Positions 1 to 12,040 of a DNA stretch of 64,000 bases are shown here, one piece after another. The DNA is from Pseudo-nitzschia pungens. Its lineage: Eukaryota > Bacillariophyta > Bacillariophyceae > Bacillariales > Bacillariaceae. The first letter of the stretch is position 1. Each line of letters opens with the position of its first letter. The stretch is taken from the NCBI GenBank assembly GCA_037355855.1, contig CM074758.1, positions 1,213,001 to 1,277,000 on the forward strand, read 5' to 3'. Both the position numbers and the translations under genes were made by a program. The notes beneath the pieces were generated by a model. The model worked only from the letters and a program-made list of their open reading frames with translations. It was not told where the DNA came from and did not search any database.

Positions 1-1536
1 CGTCTCCCGTTTCCACATTTTTACTCTTCCTTACCGTGATAATCCCCACAACAGCCCAAATTCTCGTCCCCACATGCATATTGAATCGGGACATAGCGTG
101 CGATTTCGCTTTTTGACTTTCGATGGATGGCAGATGGTAGGATAGCTAAAAATACTAAATACAAGTCCAATGCGTCGTTGTACCTTCCGCGTATGCTATG
201 TTTCATATCAATATGAGAAATACAGTAAACAAACAATACTGTAATACGAAGTAGTAGGAGTGAGTGTTCTAGGAATGATGCCATACATACTGAAGTCGTG
301 CAAAATGTGTCGAGGAGCTCATGCTGATTATTGTCGATGAGAATAAGAATAGAGGCCTTCGGAAAGATTATTAAAATACAGTAATAATTAATAATGGACC
401 AAGATTGAAGATGTACCGTAGTTAATTACCGTCAGGTGTACCGATATTGCCCTACCGGTATGGTCTATTGAATACGTACTACTACGTAGTATTTTCGTTG
501 AGAATGGCTGGGAAATACGGGGTGAATGGATTGACATAATATCTTCTTTCTTTAGAAACTCAGTCTTCGTAAATCAAAATATTACTACGAAAGAATACTG
601 TATCCAAAAATAATGACGTAGTGCATTACTACAGAAGAGTCATCGGTCCAGTATTTTGGACCGGAGGTAGTACTTCCGAATGTCACGAGGAGATGTTCTA
701 TGTTCTATTGCACAAATATTCTGGAAGGAAGCGCAAGTTCCTAAAAAAGAGAATTATTGCAATAATTACAGTAAACGCTAAAAAATAGTACACGTACTTT
801 CATTATAACGATCAATATTGATTATGTCATTCTTCATACTTTTACTATTCGACGATGATTTAGGTCTGTATCAAAATCGCTACGCCTAAAAAATCTCAAT
901 TTCATTAAAGTTCTATTGATATGGAACATTGCAATTAAGTATTGGTAGTTCCGATCATTTAATTCTAGATTGAGGACTTAAATGCCTAAATATCTTCCAC
1001 TTTTGATGACTCCGTTGAAAAGGATACGCCTTACGGCGATCCCTAGGGTTAAAAATGAATAAAGCCTGACGTTTTTGTGTCTAATCTTCTTAATGAATCA
1101 TTCCTACATACTTCATTGTACGTACTTCCTTCATCCAATCTTGAAAGACCTAATAACTTAACAACTGAACCTGTACGAGTAATTTTCCCTTGTAGTTCGA
1201 TGGTGTACAAATACAAAAGTTTCTTCCTTCAAAAAATATCATTCACTTTCGGATACCAACCAAATTCGATGATGAACAATATGAGTTCGTAGCCAGACGA
1301 ATAGTAAGCATATTCATTGTGATATCTTCTTTTCTATCCAGCAAGTAATCCTCGCCTAGGTCGAACCAATTGATCCACCACACCTCTCGAGGTAGAGAAC
1401 CACATTCATTTCGTTCTTGTTCCCCGGAACGGATCAATTAGAGACTACGGTACGTGCAGATATTGCCACGGGGCTTTCCGAACAGGAAGGCGCTTCAAAC
1501 CGGACCGCGTCGCCACATATTTAACCAGATTTCACG
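1..1536. other. AT-rich intergenic region, no gene seen
   Basis: The stretch is AT-rich and dense in stop codons in all frames. The few short open stretches (for example 21-284 on the minus strand) have no recognisable domain. It contains short palindromic words such as TACTACGTAGTA near 478-490 and ACCGGT near 452. The last ~100 bases before 1537 are more GC-rich and probably hold the promoter and 5' UTR of the next gene. Confidence 0.6.
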
Positions 1537-3633
1537 ATGAACTCGAGGAAAAGAAGACATAACCTATGCACGTCATGCGATGATAGATCGAATCATTCGG
1601 AAATCTCTAAACCAAACCTCAACAAACCCGGGGTTAGTGACAGTGAAAGCAAATGCACTGCTTCAACTGCTGATGATTCATCTGCGTTGGGTTATTGGTC
1701 ATGTTCATCCTATTCGTCATCAATGCAAGAAAGTGGACGGAACCAAAACTGTACTTCGGAGAACGACAGCAATACCTCGTCAAAGAAAAAAAGCAAGAAA
1801 CGCAACAGGAACGGATGGAAGAGAAAAGATGTCCTCGACAACTCGTCTCAAAAGGTACACGAGTTCGATATTGATATGATGCATCCCATAATCATCCCGA
1901 AGAATTTGAGAGATCATTGTGATAAATATGAAGGAAGTTATTGGACTGAACCTGCAACTAAACAACGGCGTAGAACTTCGACTGCAAGATATGGTTGTTT
2001 CGTACAGTCGTTGTCCACAAGAAACGAAGCTAGAAGGTGCGAGGATCACAAAATCTCATCCTTTCGTAACAATGAAGCACTTCACGAGAAATACAAAAAG
2101 AAGGTGAAAAAGGTTTATCTTCTCGATCAACGTTTAAGTACACAAACAGTTGCCCATCGATGCCAAATTATCGATGAAGACGAGACAAAAAAGAGGGCAG
2201 AAAATGATTCTATGACAGAGGTATCCAACTTTTTTGCGGTTGCAAGTGCGGAGAGCTGCCTTACAAAGACAGAAGAAGTTTTGACAGAGGATAACAGAAA
2301 GTGTGGAAGGCATAGCACATGTAGTTGGATCGATAAGAATGGTGGAAATAAATCTTCAAAGAACAGGTGTAAAGGCAAGGACAATGTTAATGTCCCGAAT
2401 ATTCATACCGATGATACCATATGCAGGGACGATGACAGAAGTACAAAAAAAACTCACAGGAACGAAATTATCAATCTCAATACGAAGGAGGTTTTTCCTT
2501 CTGTTTGTTGTTGGATGGAATCTTCAACTAGCAGCAGTGGCAGCGATCGCAACAGCACAAGATACGTTAGAACTGTCAGTGTCAAGACCGTCTCGACAGA
2601 CGACGAAGCAAGTTTATCTGATGTTTCGTTTAATTTCATAAAAAAACTCAACGGAAACAATGAGGCTCCCACTGACTCTCACAGAATCGACTCGGCAACT
2701 GGTAGGAAAAGTCGCGACGAGAGCAAGATCAAAAGCTGCGAAAGTAACATAGCTACAGCTGACGTTTACGGCACCAAAAAGGATCCAATGGCAAGCCTTT
2801 TCGGCGAGGTGGATGCACTTGATACAACGAATTCTGTCTTCACTGTCTCGAGGAGCACAAGAACCACCCTGGAGAAAGGTTGTCGCAATAAAGAGACGCC
2901 TTTGATTGAACCAACCGAATCACCGAAGAGTTGTAGTACAAAATACGCATCGGAGGAGATAACCATACCCACAAGCAACAGTAAAACTACTCTGGCAAAA
3001 ATTAGATCAATGAATCACCAAGAACGCAATAACATCCGCGGCGCCAGCAGTTTGAACAGTCTGAAGCGAACTGAGGGGGCAACATTGGGAAGTGATAGAG
3101 AATGGCAGAGTAACGAAAGCGGAGATCGCAACTTTGGTTACAGACCCAAAATCGTGTACAAGGCAATGGAGGGCATGAATCGACCAGTGTATAAGTACGC
3201 GTTGGATGTAATTTCTTTGGTTTGTAACAATTCCTATGGTCATTTTTCCAACGATTCAGTTTGTCGTGCCAAACGAGTTGAAAGCGTACAAAATTATTTT
3301 CAATATCAACAGGTTCATCGCTTACTAGACAAGCCTCTATTTGAGCGCTCGCCGGATGAAGAATCAGAAAAAGAACGGTTAATGAGACTGCAGGTACGTA
3401 ACATCCGATCAATGATCGTGGATTTTCGAAGCAGTGATGTGAAGTCCATCACTGACCAGCCATTTTTCATTGCACTTTGTTGGCATCTAATACTTGATTA
3501 TCGTTCTCGATACATTTTGAAAGCTGCGACAACGTTTCGCATCGGCAACTTCTACTGGAATGTCTCCTATCGAATTTTCTCGGAAACTTCTAAAGTTTTG
3601 GGGAGGAAAGCTAGAGGAGACTGTAGTTCATGA
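1537..3633 (+). CDS. Hypothetical low-complexity protein, 698 aa
   Basis: This is one uninterrupted reading frame opening with ATG at 1537 (context CACGATGA). I do not recognise a family. The first ~520 residues are hydrophilic and rich in Ser, Asn, Thr, Lys and Asp/Glu, with a Lys-rich patch near residue 85-95 (KKKSKKRNRNGWKRK); they are probably disordered. The last ~170 residues look folded: they are less biased and contain several Trp, Tyr and Phe (PFFIALCWHLILDYRSRYI) and an acidic-basic helix (SPDEESEKERLMRLQ). No signal peptide or clear membrane span is seen. It converges on the UBR gene, with 492 bp between stop codons. The basic patch could suggest a nuclear protein, but that is inference. 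Real coding is supported mainly by length and codon regularity. Confidence 0.65.
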   Translation: MNSRKRRHNLCTSCDDRSNHSEISKPNLNKPGVSDSESKCTASTADDSSALGYWSCSSYSSSMQESGRNQNCTSENDSNTSSKKKSKKRNRNGWKRKDVLDNSSQKVHEFDIDMMHPIIIPKNLRDHCDKYEGSYWTEPATKQRRRTSTARYGCFVQSLSTRNEARRCEDHKISSFRNNEALHEKYKKKVKKVYLLDQRLSTQTVAHRCQIIDEDETKKRAENDSMTEVSNFFAVASAESCLTKTEEVLTEDNRKCGRHSTCSWIDKNGGNKSSKNRCKGKDNVNVPNIHTDDTICRDDDRSTKKTHRNEIINLNTKEVFPSVCCWMESSTSSSGSDRNSTRYVRTVSVKTVSTDDEASLSDVSFNFIKKLNGNNEAPTDSHRIDSATGRKSRDESKIKSCESNIATADVYGTKKDPMASLFGEVDALDTTNSVFTVSRSTRTTLEKGCRNKETPLIEPTESPKSCSTKYASEEITIPTSNSKTTLAKIRSMNHQERNNIRGASSLNSLKRTEGATLGSDREWQSNESGDRNFGYRPKIVYKAMEGMNRPVYKYALDVISLVCNNSYGHFSNDSVCRAKRVESVQNYFQYQQVHRLLDKPLFERSPDEESEKERLMRLQVRNIRSMIVDFRSSDVKSITDQPFFIALCWHLILDYRSRYILKAATTFRIGNFYWNVSYRIFSETSKVLGRKARGDCSS

Positions 3634-4125
3634 CTGAAAAACAATTCAACACACTTACACATTGCTTCGTACAAGTACTACCTTTTTTCGACATTAGCGT
3701 AATCCGAGTAAAGAAATGATAACTAATGTTGTGATTGCATGCAACGAAGCTTCTATTCCAAAATTTGCCTGTCGGCAATCTTTGAAATCCTTTGTTTCCA
3801 ATTCCAATAGCCAAATCAAGTAAACGCTTTGCATTCTCTATTTGTAGCAGACAAAACGTACCGCGGAATTACTTCGTATTACATTGCTTCGGAACTAACG
3901 CATCTACGCTACGTTTTGGGACTGAAATAGCGCGTGGTCGATCAACGCCGTAAGAACAGACATTTTAGGAACAGCACGTAATCAAAAGCTTTCTGAAGTT
4001 GACTGGATTTGGAAATTGGCAACCAAGGAAGCTATGTCAAGTACAGTAATGGATAGGATTTTTCTCATGTACAATCTTGTCATTTGATCTCTATTGGAAC
4101 AACGAAGTTTAAAATAGGAGTTGTT
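3634..4125. other. Convergent intergenic spacer
   Basis: This lies between the 3' ends of two convergent genes. I see no open frame with coding character, no RNA gene and no notable repeat. It must hold both polyadenylation regions, but I see no unambiguous signal. Confidence 0.5.
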
Positions 4126-7100
4126 TCAGTAAAATCCGTCAACAATGATTTGACGAGAGCTTTCACGTTCAGCCAGGACTTGCTGACGAATGGAATGCCC
4201 AGACCAAACTTCATGCAAATGACCATAGCGGTCAAGATCCAAATTCAATGGACGTCCTCTATATTGAGGCGTTTCTCCGTGACTATCCACATACGGACTG
4301 TGGATGTATGCTGCCTTTCCATTGTGCATGATTAAACCAGCACATTCTTGCAAAAGGAAGAACAGGCCAGCACCGGCCCCGCATTTATGTGAATGTCTAG
4401 TGCATTCCCCCCTTCCTCCTGCATTCATCACTTCTCCACAAATAAGACAAACAGCTGTTTGCTCGCTATCAGGTAGCAATTGACTAAGCTCTGCATACAA
4501 GTCAGTGTATGATGTTGGTACCATTGATATGCGAGGGCGCTTGTTGCTCGTTGTAGGAGTCTCATTGGAATCGAATCCACCGATCAATTTCACATTCTTC
4601 TTCGAGCTAAATGAAACCAGGGGTGGCGGTGCCTGAGGCCGTGAAGTTGGATTTGTAGGTTCTATTGGTACATCGATTTCCATTGGTGTCCCCTCAATCT
4701 TGTCTTCAGATGTTGCCGTACCTTTTGCATTCGTCTTCCTTTCAAGCTCAGAGTGATCCCCAACGCTATCACATGAATGCATGGGCCAATCGTAGACTCG
4801 GAATCCCTGAGTCTCGAAAAGTCTGCTAGTGACCATAGCACCCGATCTTTTAATCTTGGCCGCGGGTAGTGATTTTGCATTTGAATGACTTCGAGCTGTC
4901 TCGTACCAATTAGATACAACTTGTCTGATAGCATCGGATTCGAGAATTTCCGAAATGGGTTCCATTTGGAAGAATGCATGAAGTCCAGTCAAAGTTGCAA
5001 ATACGTCATCATTTTCTTGCACGCCATCATCATAACTTTCTGAGTTCACATATCGTGCCATGATGCCCGGGACTAGAAGTTGCAAAATCGTTCCTATGTC
5101 TGCAAGGAATGAGCAGGCAGCCTGAGCAGCCAACAGACATCCTTCTTCAATTCTGTTGGCAATATCTAAATTACGATCAGATGCAGTTCCAACTTCACCA
5201 GGTTGCTGATGTTTGTACAATGCCATCTCCAGAAGAGATAAACAATTCGAGGTCCATGTACTTTCGGCTGAACTACCTCGGGTACCACCAGCACGTACTC
5301 CTTGGATAGTTTCCAAAATTGCATACTCGTTGCCAGTGCAGAGCATATCAAGACTTCCAAGCAGCACTTGAAGTACCCTAGCTAGAAGGCCTAATTTGAT
5401 GAAACCCTCAGAATCGTCTACTATCGAATCGGCACTCTTCCCATGAATGAAAGTGCCTCTGCTTGAGAAAGGAATTGGCCACACAACTTCCAAAGAGTCG
5501 CTCATTGCCCTTGCTCTCCCCCCAGATGCGCACATGGCTGCAACTACATGTGTTAAAATATTCCCTAATAAAATAGGGTAAACGATGGGTGATCTGTACG
5601 GCTCTTTGGGTACATCACTTGGTGACTGCAGCGGGAAGCCTATTACGAGCTGGACAAGATCTGCAGACACTGCACCGGCAGTTGCCATAACTGCAAGACC
5701 AAAATATCGCAAGCGGCCTAATCTTCCATTGAAGGGCTGAAAGCCGTCGTCCTCTGTTGTGAGTGGCTGAGGAAAAATTATGAGCTGTCCATTGCACAAA
5801 ATATTCGCAATGCCATACTTTGAGAATATAGAATTGATACTTTTATCATCCGACGATGATACGGAACCAGCGTATTTTGAAGCGATTATTTTTGCCTTTT
5901 TTGTCAGACGTCGAGCTTCATATGCTTCGCAGCAAACACTGTATGTCAAACTTTGTATGGACATCATCAATTTCGACAATAACTTTTCTCTGGAGAGTTC
6001 CTGCCGTTGTGTATCATATAGAGTCGTTGGAAATACACAAGATGGCCACTGTTGAAAAAATATGTCAGAGATTGCGGTACGATCTTTGTCTATTACCATC
6101 CTCACCTTCCAATAGAAAACTGCGACTTACATCCAATGCTTCCTTGTTAGCAAATTTGTTTGCTAAGTTGTAGGAATATTTCTCAACAATGTAATGCCTG
6201 AATTCTCCGAAGTCTCTGTGAAGATTTTCTTCACCTAATCTTTTCCCATCGGCTTTATACGTGATATCACTAACCTGGTCCATAAATCTTCTCCACACAA
6301 CTGTCTCCGCAGCTGAATCTGTCGATGATAATGGTGCAATACTCGAATCTTCATGACCACTGTGATGAGCATTTGCACTACTAGAAAGGCTCTCCGATCT
6401 TGATCGCAGTTTGCGCCTCACGAATCGTGGCGTTTTCATCATTGCGTTCCACGCGGCATAAAGGTCTTTTTTTCTTAAGGCTCTCACAGTTCGACGGCGA
6501 GGTATCGTTTGATCAGGACGTGATTCTTGTTTCATCGAATTAGAAACAAAAGCGCATTGGCCGTCCCAAGTAACCGAATCAGTATGACGAGAGACCCACC
6601 ACGGTGTTGTATCTAGGAATTTTTGCGTGGACGAAGGTCCTGATACTTCCATCGACTCACAAGACATCGCATCTTCCTTATCATCACTTTTTAGTTTGGT
6701 TATTTCCATTGGAGTAGAATTGTTCCTACTTGACACAGGATCAATCCAGTCAACACCAACATCAATGAAAGGGATCAAACAATTACTCAGCCTTTGACAA
6801 AGTGGACATCGAAATTCGTCTTTCTTTGAAACCCTACGATCTTCTCGGCGAGAAACCGTAGCTAGATATGATTCCCAACACTCGCTATGGATAGCGTGGC
6901 CGCATAATGCTACATGAGCTCCGACGAACCTTCTGACGGGCGCAAATTTACATGTGTCCTCACCCGTGGGAGGTGGGCCTCCTCCACCTTTCATAACAGT
7001 GCTCGCTTGTGTGTAACCTACAAAGGCTAGAGCGTTGCCCCCGTTACTACGCCTTCGACGACTTTGTCGATGTCCTATCTCTTCCCGTTCTTTCGTTCTC

Positions 7101-10100
7101 TTTTCGGCATTGCTATCGTCACTACATATGATACATTGCGGGCGAGACTTCAGAAGTCTCATCGGAATTTGAGGCTCATCAAATAATGTTCGAGGCATTG
7201 CATCAGACGAAGATATAGATGGCGTTTTATCCGAATCCGAAAGCGATTGCATGCTATTTCCGAAGACAAAGCTAGCCTGATTGGTCACAGATGACATCGA
7301 CGTGTCTTCAAGCATTTCGTCCTTTCTCGTTTCGTCTTTCTCTTCCCCTTCACCCAACTCTTCCTGCATGGCAAACGCAAACTTTGCAGCCTGAGCTTTC
7401 ATCCTCTGCATTGCCTTCTCTTTAGCAACTCGTTTGCGTTTCTCTAGTTCTGTTTCTTGTTTTTCACTCTCATCTACACAATCAGTTGGCTCATCCATAT
7501 AGACCAACTTACTCGCCTCAGCATCATATCTTGCAGCAAACTCACAAAGCCAAGCCGCACCAGCTTGTACGGCTCGATCCTGTGCGAAAAAACATCCATC
7601 GTAGCCACCATCAACCGCAAGTCGACGAAGCAGCTGCAAACAGTTCTCTTCACCCTCGTACCATTCAGAGGCTTGTTGAATCCGAGGATTAGCCAAGAGA
7701 GCAGCTGAGATCCATTCTTTAGCGGTAGGCGCAGAAACGTTTTCGCTGCGATTAAAGAAAATACTGCCAATCGATCCTCCTCCATTTTCCCGCCAATTTT
7801 TGTTTTCACTCGAAGCATCCTCCCAGGCGTATGCTCCCAACGTTAGCAGATGCACAGCACGAGCAACGGCTGTTTCACTTTTGTCATCTTCTTCGTATCC
7901 CATTGCCCCACGTAACTCATAGGGTTTCTTTGGTTTCTTGTTATCCCGGATGTGCATGTGCAGGGTTCGATACGCGATAGCAAGGATTGTAGCATCGGAA
8001 GTAACATCTCGCCTCAGGCGAACAAAATCACGATGGGATTCAAAAAGGGGAGGACAAAACGGCTTGGGCTTGACTCGAAACTTGTTGTCGGACGGGAAAG
8101 CAGGTCGTGATTCCGCTGCAGTTTGGTGATTCCGGAGGTTGATGTGATAAAAGCTAGGGTCATACGACTCCCAGGCTTCCCGATTCAATTCCCACTTATG
8201 AGGTTCATTTGTTCGACGAGATATCTTACGGTTTGCTACTTCGCCCAAAACAACACCAAGAGCTGCACCAGTCGCATCATCAGGGTTGACCAACTTTCCT
8301 TCTTCACTTAAATAAACATTATCCCAGTGACTCAACACATGATGAACTTCTGCCATTTCACTATGCGTCTTTGGTCCGGATGCCAAGCGGTGAATTACCT
8401 CACGTCGCAATCTCCATTTTGCTTGTGCTGTATGTGCTGCCTTACTAGAGGGTGGTACAGGAGGAAGTTCCTTGCAGATAATGATCATAGCGTGCAAGAA
8501 CTCTTCCAACAGCAACAAGCAAGCAGCAGAATCTCTTGCCGGAGAGTAAGTCGAGGGCATCTCAAAGTCGTCGTCATCCAGACCCTCTAATTTCTGTTCG
8601 GCAGGATACAAAGCTTTTTCCACTTCATCTAAATATCGCTTCGCATCGGTGTTTGGAGCCTTTGCGAGACCGCAAAAATCAAACAGTCCCAATCGATGCA
8701 ATAGTAGATGGACCAAAAAGCAAACTCCCACATCGGAATCGGGGCGGTCGCACGTTGTCTGCTTTTGGATGCGGCCTAGCATCGCAAACTGGATCAAGAG
8801 CAAATCGGCATCTCGCATTGCTCGGCAAAAGGGTGGCTCGGCGTAATTCAATACCTGGTCATCGAGGCCTTTTCCATTCCGTCGCCACAAGCCCGCTCTG
8901 ACCTGCGCGGCTCTGGACAATACCAAAAGAGGAAATTCCATCAAACCTATAAAGAGCTCGTCTCGAATTCTCCGTGTCAGATTTCGCGACAAAAGCTCCC
9001 GCAAATCTTGAATGCCCGTTTCTCGCAAGCACGCTTCGCGCAAGCACGCCGCCACAAATCTGTGAAGCGGAAGATGGAACGAAAACGGTGTAACCTGAGA
9101 TACCGGAAGCGCTCGAAAGGCCAAGACGGAACCCGTTTCGACGGATATGGTAGAAAATGGCAAGCTTGCCGACCGGTGTTGGTAGGGCTCTAGGTCGCCG
9201 TTTCGCGCCGTGGGTTTGTACGTCCCCATCGCAACGTTTTGCCACTGATGCACTCCCGACATCAACACGTGCATGGTCAATTCCACGCAGGTCATGAGAT
9301 TTCTAGACATGGGAGAATGCTGATCCTGGATCGGCGATGGATCGGAATCGTCCCAACTCAAAAGTCTCTCAAACAGCGATCCCAAACTGATGGACGCATT
9401 GAAGGCACCGACCCAACCGCGATGTTCGACCTCGACGTGTCCCTGGCTCCAACATCTCCAGACTTGCGAATCCATCATCTGTCCGAGTCCCAGTGCGGCA
9501 ATCCAATCGTTCAAAAACATCGACGACTTGGAAGCGAACAATCGAGGCATTCCCTTTACATTGAGAACGCACTTCAGGTCGGAAATGCAGGGAGAATATC
9601 GCCGATTCATCATCACGAAGTGATTCGGATTGAGTCGCCTCTGTCGGCGGCGAGCGTCAAAACCGGAGAGCGTCTCCCCGAATCCTTTGCCATCGGTATT
9701 ATCGGAGTGGACGTCTTCGTCAACGGGTACCGCGGCTACATTCAACGTTTGGAAGAGACTGGCTCCGAGCTTGCCCAGCAGGTCACGCCGCTGGACCAAA
9801 TCCAAAACGTACGTGACGCGGTTTAGGAATTGCACGCTGAGAGCGTACCCGCTCCTCTCCAAGACGCCCATCCCGCGAGCGTATTCGGCCGTCACTCTCT
9901 GGTACGTGTCGCAGTAGGCGACCGCCAGGTGCGACTTGAACGCGGGAACCGCTAGCAGCGTCAGCAGGAGAGAGTGCCAATACTTTGTGACGCGGGAGCT
10001 GAGCTTGAAATCCGCCCGCAGCAACGGCGCCAGGTGTCGATCGGGAGATATGGACTCCGCTACCTTCTGGCAGAGCGGATCGCAGGATCGGGCCAGGCCC

Positions 10101-12040
10101 GTCAGCCATTGCAGGACGTTGACGGCTCGCTGCTCGAGTTGGAGTTCCCTGCGGGTCAGGATGCAGCAAAACAATCCGTGCGTCCGGCTCAGAGTCTCGG
10201 CCCGGCGGAGCATGGCCGCTCCCAGCGCTCCGGTGGCAACGAGATCGCCATCCAACCACAAACGGACCTGGGTCGGCGAGAGTTCCGCGAGAAGCTCGTT
10301 GGTGCCCCACACCACCAGCTGGCCGAATTGCTTGAGGGCTTGCACCACCTTCTGCAAAATGGATTCCGTGTAGAGGCTCGAGGTTCCGAACAAATCGTGA
10401 AAGGCGTCGATGAGCTGTCGATCGCTGTGTATTTCGTCGCTCTTTAGCACCAGGTACAGACCTCCCCCCTTTCGCGCGAGAAAGCCCAGTTCTTCGGCCC
10501 TCGTTAGCGGCGTTTCTCTTTCTTCCCGGCGACGAGATCTCCCGGCCGCCGAGGGAGAAAAGATTCTGCGACGGCCGTTCCCGGCGGCTGCGAGCTCCGC
10601 CGCGTGCTGTTCCAGCGATGCCGCGGTCAACGCCGTTGCCGTTGCCGTTGCAAGGGTTCCGGTTTCCGAAGGGTCTTTCATTTCTCCGTCTCCGTCTCCG
10701 TCTCCCCCCGGAGGCCGCGTCGATCCTTCGGGCGCCGGGGACGCTTGCTTCCGTTCCGACCGCGGTCTCGCTTCCTCCTCCTCCTCCGTCCTCGCGAATC
10801 CTTCCTCCGCCGCCGTCGCCACGTATTGGACCAACCAGTCCACCGCCGCCGGGACCATTCCCTGCACCCGAAAAATCATGTTGCCGCTGAGCGGTCCGAG
10901 GGCGCCCGACTCGTCGTCGTCGTTCCCGTCGGCAATGGCGCGTTCCCACGCCACCGAGGCGGCCGGACCGTGCTTGTCGCAGAATCCGGCGGGGTCCCAG
11001 GCGTCCGGATCTCCGCAGTCGCAGCACCCCCCGGCCTGGGCGTGGTAAAAGGCGACGTCGTGCCCCTCGTGGTTCGATCCCTTGTAGCAGGCGTGGCACA
11101 GGACGCAGGTCTCGTCCGCCTGGCAGGTCCGGCAGACCCACACAATGTCGTTCTTTTTGAAGGGGTGCTGGCAGACCTTCCTGGGAACGCTCTTGGACAG
11201 CGCCTCGAAGATGTCGACGGCGGCGCGGGGATTGCCCAAGCAGACGTTGTCCCCGCTGGCGATCGCCGTCAGGCTCGTCGTGAGGGGGGATCTCGATTTG
11301 AGTTCCGATTCGAGCTTGTCGAGCTCCGCCAGGTGATCCAGGCCCCGGTACAGCGCTTGCTGACCGCGATTGGGAGTCAGCAGGGAGGAATTATCGTACG
11401 CGTTGCCGTTGGCGTTGGCGTTGCCGTCGACCCCGGTGGTTTCGAGTTGCGGCACGCGTTGGAGTTGTTGGTAGACGGAAGCAGCAGCGGCGGCGGCGGG
11501 AGCAACGCCATCGCGACCCGCAACAGCGTTGGGGTTGGAGTTGGAGTTGGTGTTAGTGTTGGTATTGGTATTGTTCCGGTTGCCTCCGTCCGCAGAAGCT
11601 TCGGAGTTGTTGCTATTGTTGTTGCTATTGTTGCTGCTATTGTGGATGAAGTTGTTGTTGTTGTTGTTGTTGTTGTTATTGTTGCTGTCTTCGTTGCGGT
11701 TCGTCGCATCGACGGTGCCGTAACCGGTTCGACTCCGCAACGGAGAGAACTGCATCGGGGACGAGGCCGGGGCAACGGTAAGGTTGGCAGTAGCATTGTG
11801 GAGAGAAACCACCGAGGGCATCGGAGCCAAAAAGCGGGCGCGTTCCGAGGGGAGGTCCGTCAGCAATCGGGTGGTTTCCCGGTTGGCGCTGTCGATCAAA
11901 AATTGTCGCTTGCTCCGACGAAAGTCTTCCTCGGTCCGCTCGGCGCGATCGTCGGCTCGCTGCCGGGCCTTCTTGGACGCCTCCGCCGGGGGTTTGGAAT
12001 CCACCTCGTCGGGGTCGTCGCTGTTGGAAATGTTGCTCAT
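4126..12040 (-). CDS. UBR1-type N-recognin, RING E3 ubiquitin ligase (2 exons)
   Basis: Two minus-strand exons, 12040-6131 and 6048-4126, join across an 82-nt intron to give 2610 aa. The start ATG is at 12040. Residues ~289-360 form a UBR box: Cys/His-rich, with TCVLC and CDCGDPDAW, the acidic residues that bind basic N-termini in UBR1. Residues ~525-580 (LYLVLKSDEIHSD) resemble the ClpS-like site for bulky N-termini. Residues ~1637-1755 form a RING with CIIC, CGHAIHSEC and CPLC and a long insert. The C-terminal ~110 residues match the UBR cap domain (VCLICGE, GRPLNLD, HEVWSGHSIRQQV). A helical stretch with AAQVRAGLWRRNG matches animal and fungal UBR1. Residues ~115-180 are Asn/Gly/Thr-rich. 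Known role: recognises N-degrons and polyubiquitinates substrates for the proteasome. The family call is firm; substrate range is inferred. Confidence 0.92.
6049..6130 (-). other. Intron of the UBR ligase gene (82 nt)
   Basis: On the minus strand the donor is GAT|GTAAGT and the acceptor is TTTTTTCAACAG|TGG. The join is phase 0 and links ...KEALD to WPSCVF. Without removal the upstream frame stops about 65 nt past the donor. The reading frame on the far side carries the UBR cap domain, which belongs to the same family, so the join is well supported. Confidence 0.88.
11528..11690 (-). repeat. Coding microsatellite (Asn/Thr/Ser/Gly tracts) in the UBR gene
   Basis: Runs of GTT, ATT and GGT words on the plus strand read as Asn-rich and Asn-Thr tracts in the UBR N-terminus (NNNNNNNNNNNF and a TNTNTNTNSNSN pattern). 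The length is a multiple of codons and keeps the frame. It is a probable length-polymorphic low-complexity linker before the UBR box. Confidence 0.75.

Noticed and set aside
9783..11141. Long minus-strand frame of 452 codons over the UBR gene
   Set aside because: It overlaps the UBR box and central region in another frame, with Arg/Gly/Pro-rich shadow composition typical of GC-rich coding DNA. The UBR frame has clear homology.
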